64,000 nt of DNA from Novosphingobium sp. (GTDB lineage: Bacteria > Pseudomonadota > Alphaproteobacteria > Sphingomonadales > Sphingomonadaceae), in the NCBI GenBank assembly GCA_017745295.1, contig JAGHZR010000015.1, positions 1-64,000 on the forward strand, read 5' to 3'. Position 1 is the stretch's first letter, and each line of letters starts with the position of its first letter. This document shows positions 28,500 through 37,260 of the stretch, one piece after another. Below the pieces are notes generated by a model that had not been told where the DNA came from, searched no databases, and saw only the letters and a program-made list of their open reading frames with translations. A program made the position numbers and the translations under genes.

Positions 28500-28694
28500 A
28501 CTCTCCCGCCGAGCAGACGAGGACCGATCCCGCGTCGAAGAAAAGGTCCGCGCTATCGAATTTCAGGTGGCCAACTGGCGACGCGATCCGGGCTTGATCG
28601 CTACCTCTCTCAAGTTTGCGCATGGTTGCGAAAACGGCACGTAGGAAACTTCCGCCCCTTCAGGCTATGCCTCAATCCAATTTACGATCGCGTT

Positions 28695-29495
28695 TCACCG
28701 GCCAAATTTTCCAGCCCAGCGGATCGCATTCGTAAGGATGCGGCGATAGTTTGGATCATCGTAGCTTTCCGGCAAGTGTCCAAGCGCCGAATACACGATA
28801 CGCCCTTTTTCAGCGGGATTGGTCCAAATCACCGGATGCGATCCCATCGTCAGCTTGGCGCCGGGGCGGTAGCTCGCCTCATCAATCCGGGCGAGTATCG
28901 ACATGCCCTGCATTTTCGGGTTTGCGTCGAAGGAATACCATTCATCGACGGGCGCCCAAGGCGTGGTCACGCCAGCCATGACGGAATGCCGTGGCTGATC
29001 GACGATGACTTGCGCGGATTGGAACTGATCCTTGCCTCCCGGATGCCCGATGAATTTGGTGCCGATGATCTTTCCAGTATACCAGGGCGCCTTGTGGCTG
29101 TTGTCTCCTGCAGCGTGCAGCGCTACCACGCCGCCGCCGCGCGCGACGAAGCCAGCGAAGGCTGATTGCTGCGCCTCGGTCAGGAAATCGCCGCTCGCGC
29201 TGTTGAGAATGACTACGGAAAAATGCCGCAGTTGTTCGTCGTTGAAGATTGCCGCGTTTTCAGTGGTGTAGCTGGCATGCCCCAGATTGGCGGCGATATC
29301 GGCGAGGACCATGTTGGAATGAGGTATATGCTCGATATGCCGCCAGCCGTTGGTTTTGGATAGAATGAGAACCGCCTGCTTCAAGCCTTTTGGAAGGGTT
29401 GGGGCGGTCGTGTCGTAGGTGGGGGGCGGCAGATGAGGGTTGGGCGCTGTCTGGGCGGTGGTTAGTAGCGCGATGGTGGCAAATATCCTGTACAT
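28695..29495 (-). CDS. secreted ThuA-domain protein
   Basis: A 266-residue protein with a signal peptide (MYRIFATIALLTTAQTA). The ThuA fold (glutamine-amidotransferase-like) is shown by VLILSKTNGWRHIEHIP near residue 50, GGGVVALHAAGD, and the late SHPVIWTNPAEKGRIVYSALGH. ThuA-type proteins occur with 3-keto-sugar metabolism, such as Rhizobium thuAB trehalose use. It is the last gene of a three-gene minus-strand group with a GMC oxidoreductase and a small subunit, so a role in handling 3-keto-glycosides in the periplasm is inferred. The start is the second of two adjacent ATGs, with AGGA placed six bases upstream. Confidence 0.8.
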   Translation of the reverse strand: MYRIFATIALLTTAQTAPNPHLPPPTYDTTAPTLPKGLKQAVLILSKTNGWRHIEHIPHSNMVLADIAANLGHASYTTENAAIFNDEQLRHFSVVILNSASGDFLTEAQQSAFAGFVARGGGVVALHAAGDNSHKAPWYTGKIIGTKFIGHPGGKDQFQSAQVIVDQPRHSVMAGVTTPWAPVDEWYSFDANPKMQGMSILARIDEASYRPGAKLTMGSHPVIWTNPAEKGRIVYSALGHLPESYDDPNYRRILTNAIRWAGKFGR

Positions 29496-29635
29496 CATCT
29501 TTCCTTTTGCGCGCGGGCTGATGAGCGCTGATTGCCCCACGCTTGAACCGTCACCGGCGGCTTGACCGGCCCTTTTGCTACAGGGTGACAGGGTGAAATG
29601 CGGCAGGTAACCCGAACTGAACCCTGCCTGTCGGG

Positions 29636-31312
29636 TCAGATCAACCCGGCGCGCATCTGCTTGACCGCATGATCGGCGGCTCGTGCGGTCATCGCCATGA
29701 AAGTAAGCGAGGGATTGACGCAGGACACGGACGCCATCTGCGCGCCGTCGGTGATGAACAGATTGGCGGCGTCATGCGCCTGATTCCATTTGTTCAGAAC
29801 CGACGTGGCGGGATCATGCCCCATTCGGGCGCCGCCCATTTCATGAATCGCCTCACCGGGCACATGCTTGCCGCGGCCGCCGGTCACATTCGTGAGGCCT
29901 GCCTTGCGCAGCATCAGCATGCCCTGTTCCAGCGCATCGTCCATCATCCTGATTTCATTGTCGCGGAAGCGGACGTCGAAGCGTAACAGCGGCGTACCGA
30001 AGCGATCGGTCTTGCTATGGTTCAGCATGACGCGATTGTCGTCATAGGGCAGGCATTCCCCAAAGGCGCTCATTGTAAAGCGCCACGGGCCATATTCGCG
30101 CATCCCGTGCTTCATGGACAAGCCGAAGCCTTTGGGCGCGGAAGCCTGACGGCCGGCGGCGCCCTGGAAGCCGTAGCCGCGCTTGAAGGGCAGATCTTCC
30201 GCTTCCAGATTGCGGAAACGCGGCACATAGACGCCGCCGGGCCGTCGGCCATATTCCACGAATTCGCTCATGCCCGGAATGTCGCCGGCTACGCCGACGC
30301 GGAAAATATGATCCATCACCGCGCTGCCGAGCGCACCGTTGGAATGGAAATAGCTGCGTTCGCTGCCTGCCGGGCGAGAGTTGAGCAGGATATGGAGCGA
30401 ACTCATTGCCGAGGCGCACAGAAAGACCATGCGGGCCTGGACGACTTCCACCTGGCCGGTGTTGGCGTCGACCATCCGGACGCCGGTCACGCGCTTTTGT
30501 GCCGGGTCATATTCCAGGTTGGTAACCCAGCTGTCCGAGCGCAGCGTCAGCCGACCCGTAGCGCGGGCGGCGGGCAGGGTGACGGCCTGGGTCGAGAAAT
30601 AGGCGCCAAAACTGCAGCCGCGATCGCATTGCGCACGCTTCTGGCAGCGGGTGCGATTCTGCTCGGGCTTGTCTTCCGTGATGTTGCTGAGGCGCGCGTT
30701 GATCAGCTTGCGTCCGGGAAATTCGCTTTCCAGCCGCTCCTTCAGCCATTTTTCGGCAACGTTCATCGGGAAGGGCGGCATGAATTCACTATCGGGAAGA
30801 TAAGGCAGATTTTCCCGGCCACCCGACACGCCGATATAATTCTCAACATAGCTGTACCAAGGCGCGACATCGTCATAGCGGATGGGCCAGTCGGTCCCCA
30901 CGCCCTCGCGCTTGTTGGCCTCGAAATCGGCCTGGCTCCAGCGGAAGCTCCAGCGGCCCCAGGTCAGCGACTTGCCACCGACCACGGACGGACGGACCCA
31001 GTTGAACTTGTTGGGCGCGTCATAATCATAGGGATTGAGCCGGTCGTTGATGAAGAAGGGCTGGGTGGCGGGCGAAACCCAGCCGTTGAGCGCGAAATAA
31101 TCGCTTTTGGCAAGGGCGGCCGGCATCTTGCCGCGCGCCGGAATCTCATAGGCCGATTTGCCATCGAACGGATAATCTTCCCCATGTTCAACCATGCGGC
31201 CGCGATCGACCATAAGGACGCGCAGCCCCTTTTCCGTAAGCTCTTTTGCGGCCCAGCCGCCGCTGACGCCCGAACCAATGACGATAGCGTCGAACCGATC
31301 TGTTGCAGCCAT
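29636..31312 (-). CDS. GMC-type FAD oxidoreductase, predicted glucoside 3-dehydrogenase large subunit
   Basis: A 558-residue flavoenzyme. The FAD loop is VIGSGVSGGWAAKELTEKG (residues 11-29) and the catalytic pair is H490 (HEMGGARMG) and N533 (SCVNPSLT). Three cysteines, C223-x5-C229-x3-C233, match the spacing I recall for the [3Fe-4S] ligands of Burkholderia FAD glucose dehydrogenase, whose relatives also pair with a small hitch-hiker subunit. That subunit is encoded 67 bp upstream here. The family oxidises sugars or glycosides, often at C3, and passes electrons to a cytochrome. No cytochrome c gene is visible in this window. A gluconate 2-dehydrogenase or other sugar dehydrogenase is possible, but the ThuA neighbour favours 3-dehydrogenation. 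Confidence 0.75.
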   Translation of the reverse strand: MAATDRFDAIVIGSGVSGGWAAKELTEKGLRVLMVDRGRMVEHGEDYPFDGKSAYEIPARGKMPAALAKSDYFALNGWVSPATQPFFINDRLNPYDYDAPNKFNWVRPSVVGGKSLTWGRWSFRWSQADFEANKREGVGTDWPIRYDDVAPWYSYVENYIGVSGGRENLPYLPDSEFMPPFPMNVAEKWLKERLESEFPGRKLINARLSNITEDKPEQNRTRCQKRAQCDRGCSFGAYFSTQAVTLPAARATGRLTLRSDSWVTNLEYDPAQKRVTGVRMVDANTGQVEVVQARMVFLCASAMSSLHILLNSRPAGSERSYFHSNGALGSAVMDHIFRVGVAGDIPGMSEFVEYGRRPGGVYVPRFRNLEAEDLPFKRGYGFQGAAGRQASAPKGFGLSMKHGMREYGPWRFTMSAFGECLPYDDNRVMLNHSKTDRFGTPLLRFDVRFRDNEIRMMDDALEQGMLMLRKAGLTNVTGGRGKHVPGEAIHEMGGARMGHDPATSVLNKWNQAHDAANLFITDGAQMASVSCVNPSLTFMAMTARAADHAVKQMRAGLI

Positions 31313-31379
31313 GATTTGTGCCCGTCCGATGAGAGTGTCGGAAATAAAGGAAATCGAGGATCAAAGGCGATCGCCCGAC

Positions 31380-31934
31380 TTATGAGGAGAAGATCCGCTT
31401 GACCTTCGCGTAGGGGTAGGCCCCATCATATTCGCCAGGTACGGGCAGATATTCACGTTCCTGCGTGATGCCGATTTCGGACGTGTAATAGCCGGTGATG
31501 ACAAGCTGGCGGAACGCCTCGAAAAAGGGAGCGCCGCCCGAAAGTTCGCCGTTCATTGCAAGGGTCAGTAACGCATCCTGCTGCGCGGCAGAGGCTTTTA
31601 CGGCCGGCTTTCCATAATCGGCAATGCTGCGCGTATCGATGGCGGCCAAGCCTTCAAAGATCGTCGCCCGTTCATCGGCGATCGCCCAGTCGCCCAGCAT
31701 GTGCTCGATATATTCGGGCACGCCTGCGGCAATGGCACCGGGCGTATCGGATGTCGGCAGGATGCGTTCGCTCAGCGCCGTGACCAGCGCTCTTTGTGCG
31801 GGCGTGAATACGATCTCCGGCGCGCCGGTATTGATGACCGGGTTCGGCTGGTAGGCGATGGCCCGTGCAAGCGGGGCGAAGATATTCGCGCCCAGCATGC
31901 CTACGATGGACGCGAGGGCGATCCTGCGGTCCAT
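31380..31934 (-). CDS. gluconate 2-dehydrogenase subunit 3 family protein (hitch-hiker subunit)
   Basis: A 184-residue exported protein. The N terminus starts MDRRIALAS followed by a hydrophobic stretch to ALARAIA, which looks like a Tat signal (paired arginines at 3-4). The rest carries the subunit-3 pattern: FTPAQRALVTALSERILPTSDTPGA near residue 45 and FFEAFRQLVITGYYTSEIG near residue 140. Such small subunits help fold and export the FAD subunit, which has no signal of its own, as a folded complex. It is the first gene of the group; the 22-bp palindrome E lies 58 bp upstream. Confidence 0.85.
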   Translation of the reverse strand: MDRRIALASIVGMLGANIFAPLARAIAYQPNPVINTGAPEIVFTPAQRALVTALSERILPTSDTPGAIAAGVPEYIEHMLGDWAIADERATIFEGLAAIDTRSIADYGKPAVKASAAQQDALLTLAMNGELSGGAPFFEAFRQLVITGYYTSEIGITQEREYLPVPGEYDGAYPYAKVKRIFSS

Positions 31935-31992
31935 TAACGCTCACCATCAAGAAGGTTGCCTGTGGGACGGCATCCCCCAAGATGGACTCTAT

Positions 31993-32014
31993 AATATGAT
32001 AGCGCTATCATATT
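31993..32014. promoter_or_regulatory. operator-like site E, perfect 22-bp palindrome
   Basis: AATATGATAGC/GCTATCATATT is a perfect 22-bp palindrome of the LacI-family form (central CG). It sits 58 bp upstream of the 31934 start. Its half GCTATCAT is identical to one half of site D at 8225-8240, before galactarate dehydratase. The intergenic gap 31935-32427 (493 bp) also holds site F; I see no supported gene in it. Confidence 0.75.
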
Positions 32015-32140
32015 GGCGCGTTTGACAAATGCACAAGAGTATCTCTTGGTCATGTTCCTCACCCGGTCATATTATTAGTAGGGCAAATTAGGCATGAAAC
32101 GATAGGCCAGTCAATGGCATTGAACCGGGACGAACCTGTT

Positions 32141-32158
32141 TTGGTTAGCGCTATCAAT
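32141..32158. promoter_or_regulatory. operator-like site F, second weaker palindrome
   Basis: TTGGTTAGC/GCTATCAAT has one exact half-site and one half with three changes. It lies 126 bp from site E, a spacing that would allow looping by a tetrameric LacI-type repressor. It is weaker than the other sites. Confidence 0.4.
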
Positions 32159-32427
32159 ATCGGTTTGCCTGACTCACTAGCAATCGGCTGGCCGCGGTAG
32201 TGAACGCCGCTGGCAAGCCTCTGGACGATGGATCTTTCGGTGAGGTGGCGGCTGCCGTTCATCCGTGACTGTCTCGTCGGCCTTGCGAACAAAGAAATCG
32301 CAGCCGCCTGCATGCCCCGCCCGCAAAGTCTGATTGGGACAGACGGCGGCCCGTTTGCGGTGACTGTCCACGGACGATGCACGGCGACCATTTTCAAGAG
32401 CGCGGCATTGTGCCAGATTTGCAGGCG

Positions 32428-33492
32428 ATGACTTTTGCTTCGAAGCTTCGTTCCTTGCGCTTTCCGCTATTTGCCACCGCCCTTGCCGCCGTGCCGATGG
32501 TCTCATCGGATGCGCAGCCGGTCGTGCAGAATATCGGCAGTCAGGCCGTTCCCGCGCAGAGCTTCGAGAGCTATCTGCAAACAGTTGGCGCACGCGCGCG
32601 CCGGGAGGGTGTCAGCGAGGCGACGATCTCGCGGGTGCTGACGGGACTGACGCCGAATCAAAGGGTTGTCGAACTCGATTCGGCCCAGCCGAGCCGCGCG
32701 ACAACGCCCCCTCCGGTCGGTCCCTATATCGCGCAGCACGTCGGCCCGAGCATCATCGCGCGGGGCCGCTCGCGCTATGCCGAACTTTCCGGCATCATTC
32801 CCGCGATCGAACGGCGCTATGGCGTTCCTGCGCCGGTTCTCTTCGCGATCTGGGGGCACGAGACGAACTACGGCAGCTACGTCGGCGATTTCGATCTCGC
32901 CCGCTCGCTGGCGACTCTTGCCTGGGAAGGCCGCCGCCGCAGCCTGTTCGAAGGCGAATTGATCGCGCTGCTCAAGATGGTGGACCAGGGCGTCCCGACC
33001 TCGCGATTGAAAGGAAGCTGGGCAGGGGCCTTCGGTTACCCGCAGTTCCTCCCGAGCGTCTATCTGCGCCTCGCCGTGGACGGCGACGGCAACGGTACGC
33101 GCGACATCTTCACCAGCCCGGCGGATACCATCGCCTCGATCGCCAACTACTTCCGCGATTCCGGTTGGCGTCCGGGCCAGCCCTGGGGGGTACGCGTCTC
33201 GCTGCCTGCGGGCTTCGACGCCAATGCCTATGCATCCAAGCTGGCCGCACCGACGTGCGACCGGGTCCATGCCCGGCACGGCCAGTGGAAGTCCATATCC
33301 GAATGGCGCGCACTGGGCGTTACCCCGCAGAGTGCCATCGGCAACGACGTGCTGGCCTCGCTGTTCCAGCCTGATGGGCCGGGTACTCCCGCCTATCTGT
33401 TAACCGGTAATTATCGGGTGATCCTCCAGTACAACTGCTCGAACTACTATGCGTTGTCCGTGGGATTGCTTGCAGATGAGATTGCCCGTTAA
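32428..33492 (+). CDS. lytic murein transglycosylase, MltB type
   Basis: A 354-residue exported protein with a signal peptide (..SSDA/Q near residue 29). The catalytic glutamate is E145 in IWGHETNYG; other family blocks are AGAFGYPQFLPSVY and DIFTSPADTIASIANYF. It cleaves peptidoglycan glycan strands to form 1,6-anhydromuramic ends. It lacks a C-terminal peptidoglycan-binding repeat found in some relatives. An in-frame ATG at 32377 is possible but would put about 17 polar residues before the signal, so I take 32428. Its end overlaps the SPOR protein start by 17 bases, followed by dacC, a cell-wall group. Confidence 0.88.
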   Translation: MTFASKLRSLRFPLFATALAAVPMVSSDAQPVVQNIGSQAVPAQSFESYLQTVGARARREGVSEATISRVLTGLTPNQRVVELDSAQPSRATTPPPVGPYIAQHVGPSIIARGRSRYAELSGIIPAIERRYGVPAPVLFAIWGHETNYGSYVGDFDLARSLATLAWEGRRRSLFEGELIALLKMVDQGVPTSRLKGSWAGAFGYPQFLPSVYLRLAVDGDGNGTRDIFTSPADTIASIANYFRDSGWRPGQPWGVRVSLPAGFDANAYASKLAAPTCDRVHARHGQWKSISEWRALGVTPQSAIGNDVLASLFQPDGPGTPAYLLTGNYRVILQYNCSNYYALSVGLLADEIAR

Positions 33493-34429
33493 CCATTGCC
33501 AGCCTCTGGTAGCCCTGTTCCTTGTCGCTCAGGTGTCGGCGGCGCAGGCAGCAACAGCGACGGGACCGGCAGCAGACTATCCCGTGGTGGTGGGCGAGCC
33601 GTTCACTATCGGCAGCATCACCTGGACGCCGGCTGACCAGCTCAGCTACGACGCGGTAGGGCATGCCGTCGTCGGGGATGGGACGGGAACCAACGGCGCG
33701 CACAAGACCCTGCCTCTGCCCAGCTACGTCGAAGTGACCGCGCTCGACAGCGGCCGCACGATCCTCGTCCGGCTCGAACGGCGCGGGCCGATGGTCAATG
33801 ACGCGATGGTAGAACTTTCGGCAGATGCCGCCACGCAGCTTGGGCTGGCGCCGGGCAGCCATGCTCCCGTGCGCGTTCGCCGTGTCAATCCTCCCGAAGT
33901 CGAGCGAGCTGCGCTCCGTTCCGGCGGCAAGGCGCCCGCGCGGATGGAGACTCCGGAAGGCCTGCTCAAGGTTCTCCGCCGCAAGCTCGCCGAGCAATCG
34001 CCGCTTCTGCCGCCGCCTTCCACACCACCGACGATGCCGAAAGGGCCGCTCGCGCAGGCCGCACCCGTTCCGGCCGCACCGCCCCTCGCTCCCGCAACGA
34101 GATCGACGCCCCGGCAACCGATCGCGGTCGCGCCTCAGGTTGCCGCAGCAAAAACGTCGGCAAAACCTGAACCGGCCGAAATCGCAAAGCCCAAGCCGCC
34201 CACGCATGCGTCAGTGAAAAAAGGCGGCGACGTCGTGCAGGTGGGCGCTTTCTCCGTCGAGACCAATGCACAGCGGGCGGCAAAGCAGGTCGGCGCAGAT
34301 GTCACCCGGGCAGGCAAGTTCTGGCGCGTCCAGATGGGTCCTTTCGCAAACCGTGCACAAGCCGCCGCAGCGCTGGAGAAGGCCAGGGCGGCAGGGTATA
34401 GCGACGCACGAATCCAGCGCGCGGATTGA
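33476..34429 (+). CDS. RlpA-like protein with C-terminal SPOR domain
   Basis: A 317-residue exported protein with a signal peptide, an RlpA-type double-psi barrel (residues about 37-115), a long proline/alanine linker (150-240) and a SPOR domain (about 245-317) that binds denuded peptidoglycan at the division site. The barrel keeps AHKTLPLPS (75-83), but the usual NDRGP motif reads ERRGP (101-105) and the preceding E-x-F-D-M region is absent. In Pseudomonas RlpA the aspartate of NDRGP is catalytic, so this protein probably binds but does not cut glycan. It lies between mltB and dacC on the same strand. Confidence 0.8.
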   Translation: MRLPVNHCQPLVALFLVAQVSAAQAATATGPAADYPVVVGEPFTIGSITWTPADQLSYDAVGHAVVGDGTGTNGAHKTLPLPSYVEVTALDSGRTILVRLERRGPMVNDAMVELSADAATQLGLAPGSHAPVRVRRVNPPEVERAALRSGGKAPARMETPEGLLKVLRRKLAEQSPLLPPPSTPPTMPKGPLAQAAPVPAAPPLAPATRSTPRQPIAVAPQVAAAKTSAKPEPAEIAKPKPPTHASVKKGGDVVQVGAFSVETNAQRAAKQVGADVTRAGKFWRVQMGPFANRAQAAAALEKARAAGYSDARIQRAD

Positions 34430-34490
34430 TGTCGGGTCGTTTCGCGCAGGCCACCGCGTTCATTCTGGACGCGCGGGGAGAAGTCGCGTC

Positions 34491-35663
34491 TTGAAATCCC
34501 TAGTGAAGTTTGCCCTCCTGCTTGCCGCTCCGGCGAGCGTCGTCGCCGCCAGCCTTTCCAGCGCCGCCAGTGCCGCGATTCCCGCGCCGCCGCAGCAACT
34601 GGCCCCGGTGCCGGTCAGCATCCTGGTCGATATCGGCTCCGGACAAGTGCTCGTGCAGCGCCGCCCGGACGTGCCGTTCCTGCCTGCCTCGGTCACCAAG
34701 GTCATGACCGCCTTCGTCGCCTTCGAGGAGATCGACGCGGGCCGCCTCAGCCTCGACCGCCGCATGTCCGTAAGGCCGGAAACGACCCGAGAATGGTTCG
34801 CAAAAGGTACGTCCATGTACCTGACGGAAAAGGATCATCCTACCGTTCGCGAACTCCTTCACGGCGTCATGACTGCGTCGTCCAATGACGGTGCGGTCGT
34901 CCTCGCCGAAGGCTATGCCGGCAGCGTCCCTGCCTGGACCGCGATGATGAACGCCGCGGCGCACCGGATCGGCATGACCGGCAGTCACTACAATACGCCC
35001 AACGGCTGGATGGACGACGGCCATACCTACATCACCGCCAGCGACATGGTCAGGCTGGCCGATGCCATGATCACGCGCCACCCGCAGCTCTTTCACGAGT
35101 TCTCGGGCGTGAAGCATTACATGTGGGGCAATATTCCTCTGCGCAGCCATGATCCGACGGTCGGCGTGATCCCCGGTGCGGACGGCATCAAGACCGGCTA
35201 CACCCGCGAGGCAGGCTACAACTTCCTCGGGACCGCCGAACGGGGAGGGCGCCGTCTGGTCATGATGCTGGCGGCATCGCCTTTGCCCAAGGTCCGCGAC
35301 GATGCCGCCAAGGCGCTGCTCGAATGGGGCTTCTCGGCCTGGGAAGCGCGCCATCTCTTCGATCAGGGACAGCCCGTCGCCCAGGCGAAAGTGCAGGGCG
35401 GCGATGCCCGCGAAGTGCCGCTGGTCGCCGACCGCGAGGTCCATGCCACCCTGCCCAAGGGCGGGCACGAGAAAGTCTCGCTGGCGGTCCATTACAAGGG
35501 GCCGCTGGTCGCGCCGATTCGCAAAGGCGATCAGGTCGGCGAACTGGAGATCAAGGTCGAGGGCCTCGCGCCGGGCCATATCCCGCTCTACGCCGGCAAG
35601 GACGTCGGCGTCGCCGGACCGCTGGACAGAATGATGAACGGGCTTATCAGCTTCTTCTCATGA
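34491..35663 (+). CDS. dacC: D-alanyl-D-alanine carboxypeptidase (PBP5/6 family)
   Basis: A 390-residue penicillin-binding protein. The start is probably TTG 34491 with GGGGAG about ten bases upstream, giving a signal peptide that ends near ..SSAASA/A. The active-site motifs are S67-V-T-K70, SSN at 130-132 and KTG near residue 236. The C-terminal third (after about 290) is the beta-rich PBP5 domain that ends in an amphipathic anchor (..LDRMMNGLISFFS). It removes the terminal D-Ala from peptidoglycan stem peptides in the periplasm. It overlaps tmk by ATGA. Confidence 0.9.
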   Translation: MKSLVKFALLLAAPASVVAASLSSAASAAIPAPPQQLAPVPVSILVDIGSGQVLVQRRPDVPFLPASVTKVMTAFVAFEEIDAGRLSLDRRMSVRPETTREWFAKGTSMYLTEKDHPTVRELLHGVMTASSNDGAVVLAEGYAGSVPAWTAMMNAAAHRIGMTGSHYNTPNGWMDDGHTYITASDMVRLADAMITRHPQLFHEFSGVKHYMWGNIPLRSHDPTVGVIPGADGIKTGYTREAGYNFLGTAERGGRRLVMMLAASPLPKVRDDAAKALLEWGFSAWEARHLFDQGQPVAQAKVQGGDAREVPLVADREVHATLPKGGHEKVSLAVHYKGPLVAPIRKGDQVGELEIKVEGLAPGHIPLYAGKDVGVAGPLDRMMNGLISFFS

Positions 35664-36289
35664 TCCGGGGACGATTCATTGCGCTGGAAGGCGGCGAGGG
35701 GGCCGGCAAGTCCACCCAGTCTCGCCTGTTGGCCGAAGCTCTGCGCGCGCGGGGCGTCGAAGTTGTGACCACGCGCGAGCCGGGCGGCACTACCGGGGCC
35801 GAGGCGATCCGGGCGCTCGTGCTGGACGGTGTCGGCGGAGAAGGCTGGGGCGCCCGCGCCGAAGCGCTGCTGTTCGCCGCCGCCCGCTCGGACCATGTCG
35901 AAAGGCTGATACGGCCCGCGCTGGAGCGCGGTGCCTGGGTGATCTGCGACCGTTTCCTCGATTCGAGCCGTGCCTATCAGGGCGGCGGCGGCGGGCTTTC
36001 GGATGAAGATATCCGCACGCTCCACGGGATCGGCAGCCTCGACATGCTTCCCGACGTGACAGTGCTGATCGAAGTCTCCCCCGAAGTCGCGGCCAGACGC
36101 CTCGCCTTGCGCGATGTCGACGGCACCGACCTGATCGGCGGGCGCGAGGCCGCCTATCACGACCGCGTGGCGCAGGCCTTTGCCCGCTTCGCGGATGTCG
36201 AACCCGAACGCTTCGCCCGCATCGACGGCGACGGCACGCCGGAAGAGACCTGCGCTCGCATCCTCGCCGCGCTGGACGCCATTCGATGA
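35660..36289 (+). CDS. tmk: thymidylate kinase
   Basis: A 209-residue dTMP kinase that makes dTDP for DNA synthesis. It shows the P-loop GGEGAGKST (residues 11-19), the TREPGGT substrate loop, the DR motif in CDRFLDSSRAYQG, and a C-terminal lid region. The start overlaps the dacC stop by four bases, and its stop overlaps the holB start (ATGA), the usual tmk-holB pair of alphaproteobacteria. Confidence 0.95.
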   Translation: MIRGRFIALEGGEGAGKSTQSRLLAEALRARGVEVVTTREPGGTTGAEAIRALVLDGVGGEGWGARAEALLFAAARSDHVERLIRPALERGAWVICDRFLDSSRAYQGGGGGLSDEDIRTLHGIGSLDMLPDVTVLIEVSPEVAARRLALRDVDGTDLIGGREAAYHDRVAQAFARFADVEPERFARIDGDGTPEETCARILAALDAIR

Positions 36290-37260
36290 GCGAAGACCTT
36301 CCGTTCATCGGTCAGCGCGCCGCATGGAACGAGTGGCTCGCCGCCATCGATTCCGAACGCATGCACCACGCCTGGCTGCTGGCAGGAAGCAAGGGCCTGG
36401 GCAAGGCAGCCTTTGCCCGCACGGCCGCCGCACAGCTCGTGCGGGCGCCGGGAGAACCGCGCCCCGATCCGGAAATGCACCCGGACATCCACATCCTCGA
36501 ACATCTTCCCGCCAACGACGACGAGGCGAAAAAGAAGGCCGAGGGCAAGCCCTACCAGACCAAGCGCAACATCTCCGTCGATCAGATCCGCGAGATGATC
36601 CGCCGCCTCGTGACCAAGCCCACTCTGGGCGATCGCCGCGCAATCATCATTGATCCGGCCGACGACATGGAGAAGAGTGCGGTCAACGCCTTGCTCAAGG
36701 CGCTGGAAGAGCCACCGGCGGGAACCTATTTCCTGCTGCTGGCCCACCAGCCCGGGCGGCTGCTGCCGACGATCCGCTCGCGCTGCCGCGTCCTGCGCTT
36801 CGCCGCCCTGGACGAGCGCGAACTCGACGAGGTCATCCGCCGCGACCTGCCGCAGTCCGATGCCGAGACGCGCCGCATCGCCATTGCCGCCGCGCACGGC
36901 TCGTCCGGCGTGGCGCTGAGCTTCGTGGAACACGACCTCGGCGCGATCCACCGGCTGATGATGCAGATCCTGCGCGAGGGTGACGCCGAATACCACCTGC
37001 GCGGCAGTCTGGCCGAGGAAATGGGCGCCCGCCCGGCGCGGGACCGGCAACTGGCCACGCTGGAACTTGCCCGCACCGTGCTGGCCAACGAACTGCCGCA
37101 GGCGTCTCCCACGCGCCAGATGCGGCTGATCGAGGCGCATGGCACGCTTGCAAAGCTGTCCACCCAGGCGCCGACCTACAATTTCGACGCCGGGCTCCTG
37201 ATTATGGAAATTGGCGGGTTGCTGGCATCGACGGCGATGCCTAGAGAGGCGGTTCGGTAG
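36286..37260 (+). CDS. holB: DNA polymerase III delta' subunit
   Basis: A 324-residue clamp-loader subunit. It has the AAA+ N-terminal domain with GSKGLGKAAFA at the former Walker A position, VDQIREMIRRL, and KSAVNALLKALEEPPAGTYFLLLA, a signature of delta'/gamma subunits, then RSRCR. It helps load the sliding clamp. The gene follows tmk with a 4-base overlap. Its TAG stop (37258-37260) lies inside the first arm of repeat R1, copy b, so the repeat has landed at or beside the gene end. Confidence 0.9.
   Translation: MSEDLPFIGQRAAWNEWLAAIDSERMHHAWLLAGSKGLGKAAFARTAAAQLVRAPGEPRPDPEMHPDIHILEHLPANDDEAKKKAEGKPYQTKRNISVDQIREMIRRLVTKPTLGDRRAIIIDPADDMEKSAVNALLKALEEPPAGTYFLLLAHQPGRLLPTIRSRCRVLRFAALDERELDEVIRRDLPQSDAETRRIAIAAAHGSSGVALSFVEHDLGAIHRLMMQILREGDAEYHLRGSLAEEMGARPARDRQLATLELARTVLANELPQASPTRQMRLIEAHGTLAKLSTQAPTYNFDAGLLIMEIGGLLASTAMPREAVR

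Noticed and set aside
32177..32593. 138-codon minus-strand frame before mltB
   Set aside because: Composition is irregular, it overlaps the mltB start, and no family is recognised; it may be decayed sequence.
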